Notes under the pieces: model-generated
The model's database searches: none
What the model saw: the letters and a program-made list of their open reading frames with translations, nothing else
Told to the model about the DNA's origin: nothing
Position numbers and translations under genes: made by a program
NCBI RefSeq assembly: GCF_011305995.1
Contig: NZ_CP049910.1
Span: forward strand, 4,154,001 to 4,218,000
From: Diaphorobacter sp. HDW4A
GTDB lineage: Bacteria; Pseudomonadota; Gammaproteobacteria; Burkholderiales; Burkholderiaceae_C
DNA length: 64,000 nucleotides
Direction: 5' to 3'
Part shown: one piece after another, positions 43,464 through 50,792 of the stretch
How positions within the stretch are numbered: the stretch's first letter is position 1
Layout: every line of letters begins with the position of its first letter

Positions 43464-43862
43464 TTAAATCTCGATGAATTTGAAAGTTGGGAGGTAGTCG
43501 GTCTGGCCGTTGTGCTCGCTGTCGAACAAACGCCATTGCGCGCGGGCAGTGAATGCCGCGCCCTGCGAGTTGTCGAAACGCACCCTATGCGTGACACCAC
43601 GCACGACAAGATCGAATTCGGCATCTGGAATTGCGGCCCAGGCGTATAGCTGGTCGCACAAAGCGCGAGTGATCCATGACCTGCTTTCAACGCCGTCGAG
43701 CGTGATGGGACGGCCAGCTTTGCGCTTGCCCACATGGATGATCAGCGCGCCCGTGCTGCCCGTCTTGTTAGCCGTGACGACCGCGTTCCACGAAAACTCA
43801 TCGGGCCAGAGGAGGCTGTCCGGTAGTTCGAGCTGGGTGGAGTTCAGTTTCAGCGCGATCAT
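43464..43862 (-). CDS. small tail protein next to tape measure
   Basis: The 132-residue protein starts four bases before the end of the tape measure gene (ATGA overlap). Its pattern (MIALKLNSTQLELPDSLLWPDEF, then GALIIHVGKRKAGRPITLDG) is that of small proteins encoded right after the tape measure gene in Mu-like and lambdoid phages, which help to close the tail tip. The family cannot be stated with certainty. Confidence 0.6.
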   Translation of the reverse strand: MIALKLNSTQLELPDSLLWPDEFSWNAVVTANKTGSTGALIIHVGKRKAGRPITLDGVESRSWITRALCDQLYAWAAIPDAEFDLVVRGVTHRVRFDNSQGAAFTARAQWRLFDSEHNGQTDYLPTFKFIEI

Positions 43863-46800
43863 TGAGCGACCCCTTTCGACTCCGCCAGTTCGCGCAACAG
43901 GCGCTCTTCAGTGCTTGCGCTCTGCGCTGTCGTGTGCGTTGTGGTGCCCTTCACGGAACCCCACTGACCCACGCCATAGATCGTGATGTTGTTGATGTAG
44001 GTGTTGCCACCCGACCCGCCACCGGGCGACGGACTGGGTGCTGGCGAGGGAGAGGGAGAGGGAGACGGCGATGGTGCGTCAGGCTTCTTTGCGCCGTCGG
44101 CTTGCATATCCGCATACTCATGCTTGCCGTCTCCAAACTGGTAGTACTCCGACATCTTCCCGAGGGCCTGCGATAGCGTGCTGTACTTGCCGCCCCACCG
44201 CTGCTGAGCAATGGACGCGTCATAGTTGACGTCGCCGTTGGAATTCAAGAACTGCTTTGACAGCTCTTCAGCCACCTTCGCTTCAATCCCCGATTGCTTG
44301 AGATAGTCGATGATGGTTGCCTGCGTCCACACGAACTGCTGTTGCGCCTGACCCTTGGCATCGCTGGTCATGCCGTCTTTGTTGCGGTAGCCAGATCCGA
44401 TCTTTTCAACGCCCTCGCCGAGCTGCTCCGGCTTGTCGCCTTCACCCGGCTTTCCGTATTTCTGTTTCACCAGTTGCTGGTACTCCTGCAGAGCACGGCT
44501 CGCGCCTTCGACCGACGACTGCACACCCTTCCAGTCACCAGCCATGCCGCCTGCGGCATTGCCAGTGACCTGGCGCACTTTGAGCGTCGTCTTGCCAGCC
44601 TGGTCGACCGCAAGGTCGTATCCACGCACTCCGGCTTCGGCCGTCACCCATGAAGGCGCAATACCTTTGTTAGCCTCGATGGCGGCTTCGGCAGCACGTT
44701 TAAACCCTTCCGACAGTTCGCGCGCGCTGGCTTGCCCGCTGCTACGCATCACGTCATAGGCATCCTTGGCAGACTTCGCAGTGTCCTTCAACGATGCATC
44801 GGACGTGATGCCCAGTTGTTTCATTGCCTCGCGAACGCCTTGAATGCCAGGCAAGGCGTTGTTGACAGCGTCTTTTAGCTCGTCGGCCTTCACCTTGGCC
44901 TGCTCAAGCAGACCGTCGGTGATCTTGTCGCCGAGCTGGCCGCGCAGGCTCTCGATGCGTTGCTTCAGGCTATCGATTGCAGCCTGACCGTCCGCAGTGT
45001 TGATGGCTTTGGACAAGCTCGCCGAGAGCACGCGTGACACATCCACTCCCTGATCCTTCAGGCTAGCCATGCCGGTGACGATAGCTTCGACATCGTTGAT
45101 GGCACTGCGAGCAGCGGTACCGATGTTGCCCTGCAGCTGAGTGAACTCAAGGCCTGAACGCTTGACCGCTTCGCGCAGGCTCGCATCCAGAATTGACCCT
45201 AGACGCTCTCCGTCTCTTCCCACCGCGCCAAGAGCGACACGCGCCTTGACCTCCAACTCATCGAGCTCCTCTCCACTTACGCCTGCAGCAATTGCGTTCT
45301 TCACATCTGCAGCAGCAGCATTCGCGACGGCCACCGCCTGGCCGAATGCCTGACGTGCCATCACTTCAAACTGCGCAAGATCTTTTCCTTCGAGCGCCTT
45401 CGCCCACTCAGCCTGGAACTCTCCCGCGCCGAGCTTCCCATCCGCGACAAGTTTGTCGAGCGTGGCCGTGAAGTCCTTGATGCCCTGAACTTTGGTCAAA
45501 TCGAAGTTCTCAGTGACCTTCTTGACGGCGGACGCGGACAACTCCCCGTTTTTGGTGAGCTGTGTGAAGGCATCCACAGCCGTGCGTGCAGCTTTCGAGA
45601 GATCGAACTGCTTGTCGATTGCTGCCTGGGTCGCGTCAGCCATGCGCGCGCGACTAGCCGCCACTTCCTTTGTAACTTCTACTGCTGCTTTCTCGGCTTC
45701 TGCAAGCTCCTTTGTACGGTCTTTGTAGCCAGCGAGCTTTGCCGCTGTTTCGCCCATCCAGGTGCCGATGTCTTTGAGATTGACGATCAGGCCGACCAAT
45801 GTGAAGGAACGCAGAAACTTCAGAGCTGCAAACAAGCGCCCCGCACTCGCCGCCGCCGTCGTGATCGCGCCGGAAGCCGCAGCGACCTGCGCGCCAACAC
45901 CCGCCGCCGCACGGCCGGTGGTCACTGCTGCAGCTACATTGGCAGCTGCATTTGCGGATGTTGCCGCCGTATTGGCCGTCTTGGCCGCAGCGTTTGCAGT
46001 GGTTGCTGCGGTGTTCGCAACGGTAGCTGCAGTGTGAGCGGTGGTTGCCGTAGTCGCCGCAGCCGTCGCGGTGCTGATGCCCAGAAAGTACTGGGCAAGC
46101 CGCAATGCCGCAAAGCCTGCAGCAGCCTGCCCCACGTCGATCAGCAACCCGGCAACCGTGCGCAGGTTGCCCGAGAGCATGTCGATCATCGACGCGGCCT
46201 TGGCGCTCACGCCGTTGGCTTGATCAACCTCCGAGACATACAGGCTCCACTGCGTAGACAAGTCCTGCAGGGCACGGCCCACCGTGGGCGGCAGCTTCTG
46301 GAATTCGGTGGCAATCGTATCGCTCTGTCCGCGCAGCGCACGAATGACTGTATCGGCCGACAACGCTCCGGCCTCGGCCATCTTGCGCAGCTCGCCAGTA
46401 GTCACGCCCAGGCCATCCGCCAGCGCGCGCGCAAGGCGCGGAGCTTGCTCCATGACGCTGTTGAATTCATCGCCGCGCAGCACACCTGATTGCAGGCCCT
46501 GCACCAGTTGCGTAATGGCAGCGCTGGAAGCCTCCGCGCTCGCTCCGCTGATCTGGATCGTCTGGTTGATGGTCTCGGTGAGCGCCAGTGCCTGCGCTGC
46601 GGCGTTCTGAGACGAGAGGCCTGCGTCCTTGCCTGTCTGTGCAATACGCGTAAACAGCGTGCCAGTTCCCTCCAGCGCACTGTGCGTCCTCAATGCAACG
46701 TCGACGACACCTTCCCAACCTTGCTTGAAGTTCTCCGCCTCCCCCGTCACCAGCTTCATGCGACTTTGCAGATTGGTGACCTGGTCGGCCGTCTGGGCAA

Positions 46801-47464
46801 ACTCCAGTCCCATGTTCGTCAGGCCACGAACGCTCTGCAATCCGACATAGAACTGCTGCAGCCGCGCAAGTTGCGCGCTGATGGACTCGACACCTTCACC
46901 GATGGCCCGGTGGGTGCGGGTCATGCTCGCACCGGCAGTGGCCGCGCCATTGGCCGCGCGCTGATAGGCTGGAGACAATTCCTGCACCGACTGAGCCACT
47001 TGCACAATTTCGGCGCGCAGGCGCTCCTGCACCCCGCGAGCTGTCTGCCCAGCAACGCCATAACGCTGCAGCTCGCCCTGAGCGCGATTGACCGCCTCGA
47101 GCTGCTGCCCAAATGCCGCACGCGTGGAGTCCACGGTCGCCTGCAGCCGCTGCAGGTTGGCGGCTTCCTGTGCTGTCGGTGGCCCCGAGGCTGCGATCTG
47201 CTTGGCAAATCCCGACGCTTCGGTCTCGGCCCGACTCAACGCCGTCGCGGCCGCATCGGACTGGGACTTGAGCTGGATGAAATTGGTGATCGCCGCGTCC
47301 TGCTCCCCCAGCTCGCGCAGGCGAGCTGCTGTGGACTGCGCCTTCTGCGCCAGTTCTTTGTCCAGAATCTTGGCAAGCTCGTCCAGTTCGTCAGCCATGC
47401 GAGCGACGGACTCCTGCCCGGTCGCCTCCGCGTTGATCCGATAACTGACTTGCTTATCCGCCAT
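43859..47464 (-). CDS. tape measure protein
   Basis: The 1201-residue protein has an N-terminal coiled-coil and a conserved tape measure core (GALEGTGTLFTRI-type, SGVLRGDEFNSVMEQAPRLA, QKLPPTVGRALQDLSTQWS), nearly identical in part to that of prophage A. A stretch at about residues 475-510 consists of five Ala-rich heptads (TAATVAN, TAATTAN, AAAKTAN, TAATSAN, AAANVAA). The C-terminus has a Pro-Ser tract (SPSPSPSPAPSPSP) before a short beta end (NTYINNITIYG). Tail length set by this protein is about 180 nm if the usual 1.5 angstrom per residue holds. Confidence 0.92.
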   Translation of the reverse strand: MADKQVSYRINAEATGQESVARMADELDELAKILDKELAQKAQSTAARLRELGEQDAAITNFIQLKSQSDAAATALSRAETEASGFAKQIAASGPPTAQEAANLQRLQATVDSTRAAFGQQLEAVNRAQGELQRYGVAGQTARGVQERLRAEIVQVAQSVQELSPAYQRAANGAATAGASMTRTHRAIGEGVESISAQLARLQQFYVGLQSVRGLTNMGLEFAQTADQVTNLQSRMKLVTGEAENFKQGWEGVVDVALRTHSALEGTGTLFTRIAQTGKDAGLSSQNAAAQALALTETINQTIQISGASAEASSAAITQLVQGLQSGVLRGDEFNSVMEQAPRLARALADGLGVTTGELRKMAEAGALSADTVIRALRGQSDTIATEFQKLPPTVGRALQDLSTQWSLYVSEVDQANGVSAKAASMIDMLSGNLRTVAGLLIDVGQAAAGFAALRLAQYFLGISTATAAATTATTAHTAATVANTAATTANAAAKTANTAATSANAAANVAAAVTTGRAAAGVGAQVAAASGAITTAAASAGRLFAALKFLRSFTLVGLIVNLKDIGTWMGETAAKLAGYKDRTKELAEAEKAAVEVTKEVAASRARMADATQAAIDKQFDLSKAARTAVDAFTQLTKNGELSASAVKKVTENFDLTKVQGIKDFTATLDKLVADGKLGAGEFQAEWAKALEGKDLAQFEVMARQAFGQAVAVANAAAADVKNAIAAGVSGEELDELEVKARVALGAVGRDGERLGSILDASLREAVKRSGLEFTQLQGNIGTAARSAINDVEAIVTGMASLKDQGVDVSRVLSASLSKAINTADGQAAIDSLKQRIESLRGQLGDKITDGLLEQAKVKADELKDAVNNALPGIQGVREAMKQLGITSDASLKDTAKSAKDAYDVMRSSGQASARELSEGFKRAAEAAIEANKGIAPSWVTAEAGVRGYDLAVDQAGKTTLKVRQVTGNAAGGMAGDWKGVQSSVEGASRALQEYQQLVKQKYGKPGEGDKPEQLGEGVEKIGSGYRNKDGMTSDAKGQAQQQFVWTQATIIDYLKQSGIEAKVAEELSKQFLNSNGDVNYDASIAQQRWGGKYSTLSQALGKMSEYYQFGDGKHEYADMQADGAKKPDAPSPSPSPSPSPAPSPSPGGGSGGNTYINNITIYGVGQWGSVKGTTTHTTAQSASTEERLLRELAESKGVAQ
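45937..46041 (-). repeat. 21-bp coding repeats (Ala-rich heptads) in tape measure
   Basis: Five tandem heptads (TAATVAN, TAATTAN, AAAKTAN, TAATSAN, AAANVAA) form an uninterrupted Ala/Asn/Thr helix. The DNA shows repeated gcagcgttt/gttgctgcg-type phrases. Expansion or loss of units could alter tail length. Confidence 0.7.
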
Positions 47465-47477
47465 GATTTCCTACAAT
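47450..47477 (+). promoter_or_regulatory. sigma70-type promoter for reverse-oriented small gene
   Basis: TTGCTT (47450-47455), a 16-base spacer and TACAAT (47472-47477) match sigma70 consensus well. The predicted start point, about seven bases on, coincides with the ATG at 47484, so the transcript may be leaderless. It lies across the start of the tape measure gene, on the opposite strand. Confidence 0.5.
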
Positions 47478-47483
47478 GCGCAC

Positions 47484-47651
47484 ATGCCGCGTTTAATTGC
47501 CTTCATCTTCTGCATCGCCTTCCTGGTGGGCGCCGGGTTTTCCGTGCGCGCGGGGTTGGCTGTAGCAGTCGTGGGCTTGCTGGCTCTGGCAGGATTTGTT
47601 GCGTGGAACTTCGTCGCGATGTTCATCGGACCAAAGCAGCACCGCCCATAG
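47484..47651 (+). CDS. small membrane protein, moron-like, opposite to late operon
   Basis: The 55-residue protein (MPRLIAFIFCIAFLVGAGFS...) has two hydrophobic helices (about residues 4-20 and 25-48) and a short polar tail. It lies in the 269-bp gap between the tape measure and tail tube genes, on the strand opposite to all late genes. A good sigma70 promoter precedes it and a bidirectional hairpin follows at 47682-47705. This layout is that of a phage moron expressed in the lysogen, and a superinfection-exclusion role would fit. That is inference; no ribosome site is visible. Confidence 0.5.
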   Translation: MPRLIAFIFCIAFLVGAGFSVRAGLAVAVVGLLALAGFVAWNFVAMFIGPKQHRP

Positions 47652-47681
47652 CAGGACTGTCGCGCGAGACGCACAAATAAA

Positions 47682-47705
47682 TAAGGCCGACAGATGTCGG
47701 CCTTA
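47682..47705. terminator. hairpin terminator between tail tube gene and reverse gene
   Basis: TAAGGCCGACA pairs with TGTCGGCCTTA around two bases. On the minus strand it is followed by TTTATTTG, so it should end the leftward tail-tube transcript. The same arm sequence recurs at 53502 and 60442. Confidence 0.75.
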
Positions 47706-47733
47706 TGCATTGCAGGAGGAAAAAATCAGGTGG

Positions 47734-48744
47734 TCAGTTCTTCAACACCTGGTAGTACTTGCTGATGCCAGTACCGCTCTTGCTCGAATCCATGAGCACG
47801 GTTCCGCTGACCTCCAGATCGGCAAAACCCTTTTCCTGGAGCAGACTGATCTTCGATGCCACGCCTTGGCTGGCACGAAAAATCTTGAGCACGGACACTT
47901 TGCCATCATCAGCCTCGTTGAGCCCTTCGATAATGAACTCCAGCTCGACGGCCTTGGTCACTAGCGCTTCGATCTTTGCATAGGAAGCGAACTCGTAGTC
48001 CACCACGATGTCATCCTGATCAGCCAGAGCCGTTGCTTCCGGCAAGATGTAGATGCCTGCAGGACGTACCTCGTAATTGCCCTCGGCTGGAATGACAGTG
48101 CCTGTCGGGTACTTATAAGACACCCAGAAACCCGTCGCTGCGGCAACGCCCGGAGCATCAGCGGCGATCAGGATGCCGGTCGTGGTCACCGTGTAGTTTC
48201 CGACCATCGTCAGCTCTGTCGCAGTCGCAGAGTCCGCCCCGGTTCGCACCACGACGTTACTTGGATTTGCGTTCAGAAAAGTGATGGTGTCGCCCCGTCC
48301 CTTGTTCGGGTGAGATTCATCGGTCACTGTCTGCGTTGCTGGGCCACCGGATGCGGGCTTTCGAATCACCACGTTCTGCGGCAGCAAGTGTGCTGTAGCC
48401 AGCAGGCCGCCCAATGTCACCTTGTGCGCTTCAGCGGAAACCGTCCCTGAATCGATCCCTGACGCAGTGCCCATGACTGCGCGGGAATAGTTGGCAACGT
48501 TGAGGTCAGCAAATTTAAAGGACAAGCCCACCTCGGACACACGACGGCGCTCTGCGTGCACGCCGCCGCCCAAGGTCGTCATATTGGTCTGCTGCTCCAC
48601 GTCTTCCTTGTGGCTCATCTCCGCGCTGAGGACGTTGCCGACCGACAGAAATGGCTCCGCAGAGCCGTAGCGACGAGCGTAGACCGGCCCCACATAGGCG
48701 GCAGGAGAAAAAACACGTTTGATGATTTGTTGAGAGGTCGCCAT
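47734..48744 (-). CDS. tail tube protein
   Basis: The product is 336 residues from the ATG at 48744, with AAGGA nine bases upstream. Beta-rich strands (SEVGLSFKFADLNVANYSRAV, IIVDYEFASYAKIEALVTKA-type, ELEFIIEGLNEADDGKVSVLKI) and a middle Ig-like insert (TVIPAEGNYEVRPAGIYILPE) resemble the B3-like tail tube family. It is followed by the tape measure gene and preceded by the small adapter-like gene, as in prophage A, though sequence similarity is low. Confidence 0.75.
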   Translation of the reverse strand: MATSQQIIKRVFSPAAYVGPVYARRYGSAEPFLSVGNVLSAEMSHKEDVEQQTNMTTLGGGVHAERRRVSEVGLSFKFADLNVANYSRAVMGTASGIDSGTVSAEAHKVTLGGLLATAHLLPQNVVIRKPASGGPATQTVTDESHPNKGRGDTITFLNANPSNVVVRTGADSATATELTMVGNYTVTTTGILIAADAPGVAAATGFWVSYKYPTGTVIPAEGNYEVRPAGIYILPEATALADQDDIVVDYEFASYAKIEALVTKAVELEFIIEGLNEADDGKVSVLKIFRASQGVASKISLLQEKGFADLEVSGTVLMDSSKSGTGISKYYQVLKN

Positions 48745-48749
48745 TTTCG

Positions 48750-48956
48750 TCATTCCTTTTCGAGTTGAGGGACTACGCCTGCGGCACGCAGCCACTCGGC
48801 AGTTTTGGGATGCACGGTGAGCGTGTGCCCCTTCGGGTGCAGCACGCCCAAGTGCTCGTGGGCGCGTTCAAGCACTACGCGCTCTTGCTTTGGTGTTGCT
48901 GCTGTTTTGGGGACACGCGGTGTGGCCGCGCTGGTTGTCTTCATGCTTTTCTCCAT
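48750..48956 (-). CDS. small protein upstream of tail tube, counterpart of 8807-9013
   Basis: The 68-residue protein has a basic disordered N-terminus (25 residues) and a compact core (HLGVLHPKGHTLTVHPKTAEWLRAA). The core corresponds to the prophage A small protein with its H.AG..Y..G....AE..ADWL pattern. The gene lies just before the tail tube gene in both prophages. The start may be the ATG at 48944 instead. Function unknown. Confidence 0.6.
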   Translation of the reverse strand: MEKSMKTTSAATPRVPKTAATPKQERVVLERAHEHLGVLHPKGHTLTVHPKTAEWLRAAGVVPQLEKE

Positions 48957-49450
48957 TCAAACCAGTTTCGACTCGCGAATTCGAGCGCAGCGCTGTGGCA
49001 CAGTGCCCCGGCAAAAAAGACCGGCCCCGTGCTCACTACCTGAACACCGCGCTCTTCGAACACGCCGTTGCCGATCACTGCCGGGACGCCGAGCCTGGCG
49101 AAGCGGAACGCATCACGCATGTTCTCGACCAGCTCATCGAAGATCAGCTCGCTCTCGATGCCGTCCTTGAACGACATGTAGCCGCGAATCGTCCAGGTGT
49201 GCTCGTTCAGAATGCGACCATTGCTGTTCACTTCCTTCGTGGCGGTCCGCCGCACATGCCAGCCACGGATATGCGCCTCTTCGCCGAACGCATCGCTTGC
49301 GGCGCTGGGCCTATACAAATACAGGCGCTTGTACGCGCTGTCATCGCCTGCATACCGCTCGCATCGGTGAACGATGCCAACGTCGGGCACCGAGCCCAGC
49401 AGCTCAACGATGGCTAGGCGCGTCGCCGCCAAAGTGGAAGGAATGCTCAT
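48941..49450 (-). CDS. tail terminator-like protein
   Basis: The 169-residue protein overlaps its upstream neighbour as ATGA and runs into the next small gene by 16 bases. The pattern (RLAIVELLGSVPDVGIVHRCERYAG, then RTATKEVNSNGRILNEHTWTIRGY, DELVENMRDAFRFA) has the alpha/beta layout of tail completion proteins, with a central strand-rich core. In this position, after the HK97 gp10-like gene and before tail tube, a tail terminator role is usual. Confidence 0.6.
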   Translation of the reverse strand: MSIPSTLAATRLAIVELLGSVPDVGIVHRCERYAGDDSAYKRLYLYRPSAASDAFGEEAHIRGWHVRRTATKEVNSNGRILNEHTWTIRGYMSFKDGIESELIFDELVENMRDAFRFARLGVPAVIGNGVFEERGVQVVSTGPVFFAGALCHSAALEFASRNWFEWRKA

Positions 49451-49950
49451 GTCGGGCCCCCAGCGAGGTGACGAACGATGCGCTGGGCAGCGTCTTCGAA
49501 CATGGCGATCACCTGAGTTTCGGTCGAGGTCACCGCGCGCTCAAACGGCCGTTGCGGCTTCGTTCCCTCCCGAGCGATCTTGCGGCCGACGAGGAAAGCA
49601 ACGCTCTTGGCTTCCTTCGGATCGCGGATGCCGAGCACGGCGCGCACCCATGGCACCAGCGCGTCGATGGGCGGCATGTGGGGGCGTGTACCCAGCTCCA
49701 GGAACAAGGCAGAGGGCTGGCTACTGCCCACCACGCCCAGCACACCTGCAGGCGTGCTCATCACATCACGGGTGATGCTCTTGGCTGTCAGACCTGTCGA
49801 CGCACGGGGTATGTTTTCAATGACCTCGCGCTCGACCAGTTGAGTGGCCTCGGTCATCGCGGCTTCGAGCACCTCGCGGGTGAAGGCTGGTGCGTCACGC
49901 AAGCCGCGCTGGATTCCCGACAGATCGCCCAGACTGATGGACAGGTTCAT
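49447..49950 (-). CDS. HK97 gp10-like head-tail connector
   Basis: The product is 167 residues from the ATG at 49950, overlapping the preceding stop as ATGA. The N-terminal helix (LGDLSGIQRGLRDAPAFTREVLEAAMTEA), the IPRASTGLTAKSITRDV segment and FLELGTRPHMPPIDAL are typical of the HK97 gp10 neck-protein family (minor tail or head completion). KPQRPFERAV near the C-terminus is the conserved R-P-F end of the family. Confidence 0.8.
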   Translation of the reverse strand: MNLSISLGDLSGIQRGLRDAPAFTREVLEAAMTEATQLVEREVIENIPRASTGLTAKSITRDVMSTPAGVLGVVGSSQPSALFLELGTRPHMPPIDALVPWVRAVLGIRDPKEAKSVAFLVGRKIAREGTKPQRPFERAVTSTETQVIAMFEDAAQRIVRHLAGGPT

Positions 49951-50630
49951 AGCCCGCCCCGGCTGACCAGGTTGTGACGCGGATTGCGGCGCGGCCAACT
50001 GGTGACACTGGCAGCTGCAGCAAGGCCGTTGCCGGACAACTTCTCATTGAACGGGTCCACCTGGCCCGTGCCCGTGAAATACGCCGTGCGGTATTCCTTG
50101 GCGCGCTTGGAGAACGCAGTGGCGCGGCTTTCGTTGCGTGCCATGTCCACATTCAGCGTGGAGTCGCGGTCGGAGCTGAAGCGCGTAGCCAGTTGCTGGC
50201 ACAGCAGATAGGCGGCGTAGTAGGCCACGGCCAAGCGGTGGGCTGCAGGAATCGTGTCAGCGCCCGCATCGAGCTGGTGCGGCAGCGTGTAGGTGAGAAC
50301 GACCAATGTGCCAGCAGCCAAGGCATTGACGCCCTCCAGCTGCCAGTCGTCTCCTGATTTGAAGACGGCAAAGTGCAGTGCTGGCTCGAACGCGTTGCGG
50401 CCAGCCACATCGACACTTACCAATTGCGCAGCATCGGTCCAGCCAGAAGGCAGGGGCGCAAAGACGCTGGTTTGCGGCCAGACGAATTGCTCAACCAGTG
50501 TACGTGGCACATCCATGCTGTAACGGATGCGCGCCTCCTCGATCACACGGGTGCGTGCTTCGGGCGTGACTTCGTCATCCATTCCTGGAACGAAGTCCTG
50601 CAAGAGCTGCTGGATGTCGGCGAGTGCCAC
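49947..50630 (-). CDS. head-tail adaptor-like protein
   Basis: The 227-residue protein starts at a GTG (50630) with AGAGGA upstream. The N-terminal helical part (ALADIQQLLQDFVPGMDDEVTP) and the RLAVAYYAAYLLCQQLATRFS helix resemble adaptor proteins encoded after major capsid genes, with a helical bundle that joins the portal. An inserted beta region (residues about 65-115) is unlike the smaller gp36 family of prophage A. It begins 162 bases after the capsid fusion gene. Confidence 0.6.
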   Translation of the reverse strand: MALADIQQLLQDFVPGMDDEVTPEARTRVIEEARIRYSMDVPRTLVEQFVWPQTSVFAPLPSGWTDAAQLVSVDVAGRNAFEPALHFAVFKSGDDWQLEGVNALAAGTLVVLTYTLPHQLDAGADTIPAAHRLAVAYYAAYLLCQQLATRFSSDRDSTLNVDMARNESRATAFSKRAKEYRTAYFTGTGQVDPFNEKLSGNGLAAAASVTSWPRRNPRHNLVSRGGL

Positions 50631-50668
50631 GGTGATTGATCCTCTGGTTTAAACGATTTGCCGGGTTG

Positions 50669-50716
50669 GTAAAGGACCCGTTGCTGGAGCCTTTACAAAC
50701 CCGCCCCTTGCGGGGC
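50669..50716. terminator. paired hairpins after capsid fusion gene
   Basis: GTAAAGG (50669-50675) pairs with CCTTTAC (50690-50696), and GCCCC pairs with GGGGC at 50703-50716. Both lie in the 162-bp gap between the capsid gene and the adaptor gene, next to a GTTTAAAC site. They may lower read-through from the highly expressed capsid gene. Confidence 0.45.
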
Positions 50717-50792
50717 AGGCCGGGCTGAGTTCATGAAGGAGTGCCACTCCCCGCGCTGGTCAAGCGCCTTTCGCCGCTGCTGGGTGTCAGGG

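Noticed and set aside
47471..47710. Leftward 79-codon frame in the tail tube-tape measure gap, as a tail assembly chaperone
   Set aside because: It crosses the hairpin and promoter, is Lys/Thr/Ala-rich, and shows no slippery site or chaperone pattern; the opposite-strand membrane protein looks more natural.
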